DNA of 7,315 bases from CAZQKE01 sp964593865 (GTDB lineage Bacteria; Chloroflexota; Anaerolineae; JAAYZQ01), in NCBI GenBank assembly GCA_964593865.1, contig CAZQKE010000085.1:1-7315 (forward strand), read 5' to 3'. The notes below the pieces were generated by a model, which saw only the letters and a program-made list of their open reading frames with translations, did no database searches and was not told where the DNA came from. This document shows positions 6,144 through 7,315 of this stretch, one piece after another. Each line of letters opens with the position of its first letter. The stretch's first letter is position 1. The position numbers and the translations under genes were made by a program.

Positions 6144-6764
6144 TCACAAATAGTAGGTCATGTGTTGCAGGTGAACCACCGGGTCAATATATTGCACCCG
6201 GACTCCCGGCGGAACCGTGACCGTGATCGGCGCGTAGTTCAAAATCGCTCCGACGCCTGCTGCTACCAGTTGATCCACCACCGATTGAGCGGCGGAAGCA
6301 GGTACAGCAACGATGCCGATCCGGATGCCCATCTCCCGGACCCGCTCGACCAACAGGGCCGCGTCGCAGATTTCGAACCGTCCCAGGCGTTGCCCAATCT
6401 TGGCCGGGTTGTTGTCAAAGACACAGGCAATGCGAAAACCGCGCCCCTCAAAGCCGCCATAATGGGCAATGGCATGCCCCAGGTCTCCGGCCCCCACCAG
6501 GGCCACATCCCAGACCTGCTCCACATGTAGAATGCGTTTGAGCTGATCTTGCAGATGGGCGATGTCATAGCCCATTCCCTGTTTGCCGAACTCGCCAAAG
6601 TGAGAGAGGTCCTTGCGAATCTGCGCCGAGCTGATCCCCAGCCACTCGGCCAGATCCTTGGAGGCCACAATCTGCTGCCCTTCGGCCAGCAGATAGGACA
6701 GGGCGCGCAAATAGATCGGCAGCCGTCCAACGACAATGTCCGGGACGTTTTGCTTGTCTGGCAT
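6144..6764 (-). CDS. rex: Redox-sensing transcriptional repressor Rex
   Basis: The protein has 206 residues, the normal length for Rex, a homodimeric cytoplasmic repressor that releases DNA when NADH replaces NAD+. It controls fermentation, respiration and NADH-reoxidation genes. The N-terminal winged helix spans about 11-80, with RLPIYLRALSYL and SSAQIRKDLSHFGEFGKQG (45-63), the recognition helix and wing that are highly conserved in the family. The Rossmann domain has VALVGAGDLGHAIA, with the dinucleotide-binding GAGDLG at 91-96, and VFDNNP (115-120) at the end of the second strand. It continues through IGIVAVPASAAQ and the late NYAPI segment (176-180) to the C-terminal helix. The minus-strand ATG at 6764 has GGAGG (complement of 6770-6774) 5 nt upstream. 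The gene has its own promoter overlapped by a Rex-type operator, so autorepression is likely. It converges with the fmdB-like gene and is separated from the upstream HAD gene by 195 bp. Confidence 0.96.
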   Translation of the reverse strand: MPDKQNVPDIVVGRLPIYLRALSYLLAEGQQIVASKDLAEWLGISSAQIRKDLSHFGEFGKQGMGYDIAHLQDQLKRILHVEQVWDVALVGAGDLGHAIAHYGGFEGRGFRIACVFDNNPAKIGQRLGRFEICDAALLVERVREMGIRIGIVAVPASAAQSVVDQLVAAGVGAILNYAPITVTVPPGVRVQYIDPVVHLQHMTYYL

Positions 6765-6800
6765 CCTTGCCTCCTAACCTTTGTGGTGTAACAGGTGCAC

Positions 6801-6818
6801 TTGTGAAAGCGTGCACAC
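6801..6818. promoter_or_regulatory. Rex operator-like palindrome on the rex promoter
   Basis: On the plus strand this site reads TTGTG, eight bases, CACAC. The known Rex operator is TTGTG-N8-CACAA, so nine of the ten key bases match. On the minus strand one half-site is TTTCACAA, identical to the consensus half TTTCACAA. The site abuts the -10 box and covers the predicted transcription start near 6812, the classic position for repression. A wider 20-bp reading (6801-6820, TTGTG-N10-CACAA) is a perfect end match but has non-canonical spacing. Confidence 0.65.
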
Positions 6819-6819
6819 A

Positions 6820-6848
6820 ATAATACCACACCTTGCGCCAGAATACAA
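6820..6848 (-). promoter_or_regulatory. rex promoter
   Basis: Read on the minus strand, TTGTAT (complement of 6843-6848) is followed by a 17-bp spacer and TATTAT (complement of 6820-6825). TGG precedes the -10, giving an extended -10 element. Transcription would start near 6812, leaving a leader of about 48 nt that includes the TTAGGAGG ribosome site. The -35 box matches only the first three bases of TTGACA. Confidence 0.55.
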
Positions 6849-6898
6849 AATAGCCAGAGCAAGCAGATCAAGGTGGGTGCACTTCAAAATTACAATCG

Positions 6899-6953
6899 GT
6901 AGGGGCGCGTTTCAAACCAGACTCTGCAAGAGTGTTCCCTACAAATCTGAAAC
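6899..6953. repeat. Crossed inverted repeats in the HAD-rex intergenic region
   Basis: Three short inverted repeats are packed into 55 bp: GTAGGG (6899-6904) with CCCTAC (6937-6942), GTTTCA (6909-6914) with TGAAAC (6948-6953), and ACTCT (6921-6925) with AGAGT (6929-6933). The first two interleave rather than nest, so an RNA from either strand could form a pseudoknot-like fold, or the stems could be mutually exclusive. The region lies just after the HAD stop codon and upstream of the rex promoter. It may be a degraded intergenic repeat or a terminator remnant; there is no clear T-run. Confidence 0.4.
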
Positions 6954-6959
6954 ACACCC

Positions 6960-7315
6960 TTACAACAGATCAAACAGGCCCCACAGATCGCCGACGACGG
7001 GACAGTCGGCCTCCGTCGCCTTGCCGTCCCGGTCCAGGAGGACGGCGTCCATCCCCGCCCGCCGCGCCCCTATCACATCGTTGCGGTAGCTATCGCCCAC
7101 GTAAAGGGCCTGCTCCGGGGCCAGGCCCATCTGGGCCAACGCCTGGTCAAAGATGCAACGGTGGGGTTTGCCACACCCGGCATAGGCCGAAGCCCAGATG
7201 ACCTCAAAAAAGTCGGTCAGCCCCACCTGAGCCACCCGTTCCCGCAGATTCCAACTCCAGTTGGAGACGATGCCCAGGCGATAGCCCCGCTCCCGCAAGG
7301 CCGTCAGCACGTCCA
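6960..7315 (-). CDS. HAD-superfamily hydrolase, 3' part
   Basis: The visible 117 residues are the C-terminal half; the gene continues past the right edge, and the GTG at 7310 is an internal Val codon rather than a start. HAD motif II is seen in LGIVSNWSW (the Ser of VSN). Motif III is the Lys in GKPHRCIF, and motif IV is VGDSYRNDV, with the Asp residues that hold magnesium. GARRAGMDAVLLDR, after motif IV, is typical of haloacid dehalogenase/phosphoglycolate phosphatase-like members. The N-terminal DxDxT nucleophile motif and cap domain lie outside the window. Members hydrolyse small phosphate esters or, less often, haloacids; the substrate cannot be told. CGKPHRC is unusual in placing Cys on both sides of the catalytic Lys. 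The stop is TAA at 6962-6960. Confidence 0.88.
   Translation of the reverse strand, partial: DVLTALRERGYRLGIVSNWSWNLRERVAQVGLTDFFEVIWASAYAGCGKPHRCIFDQALAQMGLAPEQALYVGDSYRNDVIGARRAGMDAVLLDRDGKATEADCPVVGDLWGLFDLL

Noticed and set aside
1..7315. CRISPR array, insertion sequence, tRNA or rRNA
   Set aside because: Reading both strands showed no regularly spaced direct repeats, no transposase frame or terminal inverted repeats, and no tRNA or rRNA signature. Almost all of the window is ordinary coding sequence with short spacers.

Overview
The window looks like a chromosomal segment of a GC-rich bacterium, most plausibly a member of the Chloroflexota (Anaerolineae, Caldilineae or a related lineage). 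This is inferred from four things. A secreted protein carries a Pro/Thr-rich linker of the kind common in that phylum. A Gram-positive/Chloroflexota-type Rex repressor is present. An FmdB-type zinc-ribbon protein has a Lys/Ala/Ser-rich tail. One promoter has an extended -10 box that almost abuts the start codon. No rRNA or tRNA is present, so the assignment is tentative.

Layout from left to right. Positions 1-517 hold the 3' end of a gene for an exported protein: a Pro/Thr linker, then a C-terminal domain that is probably a beta-sandwich. Positions 609-1449 hold a compact two-gene unit: an unrecognised 86-residue helical protein, then a minimal nucleotidyltransferase of the AbiEii/DUF6036-like type. 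Positions 1466-3205 encode a glycoside hydrolase of the clan GH-A fold, with a membrane segment at each end. Positions 3266-5643 encode a family 2 glycosyltransferase and a polyprenyl-phosphate sugar-1-phosphate transferase, joined by an ATGA overlap. Positions 5751-6047 encode the FmdB-type protein behind a clear sigma70-type promoter. A strong hairpin (6071-6100) separates it from the convergent rex gene (6764-6144, minus strand). The rex promoter overlaps a Rex-operator-like palindrome. Beyond a 195-bp spacer with several small repeats lies the 3' part of a HAD-family hydrolase gene on the minus strand, cut by the window end.

The central block reads as surface-glycan genes. The sugar-phosphate transferase starts a lipid-linked glycan, the GT2 enzyme adds a sugar to it, and the membrane-anchored hydrolase could trim or release polymer outside the membrane, by analogy with hydrolases in exopolysaccharide loci. 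The right-hand block is a redox-sensing regulator that probably represses itself. The two-gene nucleotidyltransferase unit is the best candidate for an under-described system, with a possible toxin-antitoxin or defence role. That role is inference only.

Most of the window is ordinary coding sequence. The points that merit attention are the small-protein/nucleotidyltransferase pair, the Rex operator on the rex promoter, a 14-bp inverted repeat inside an apparent insertion in the GT2 gene, and the crossed inverted repeats between rex and the HAD gene.
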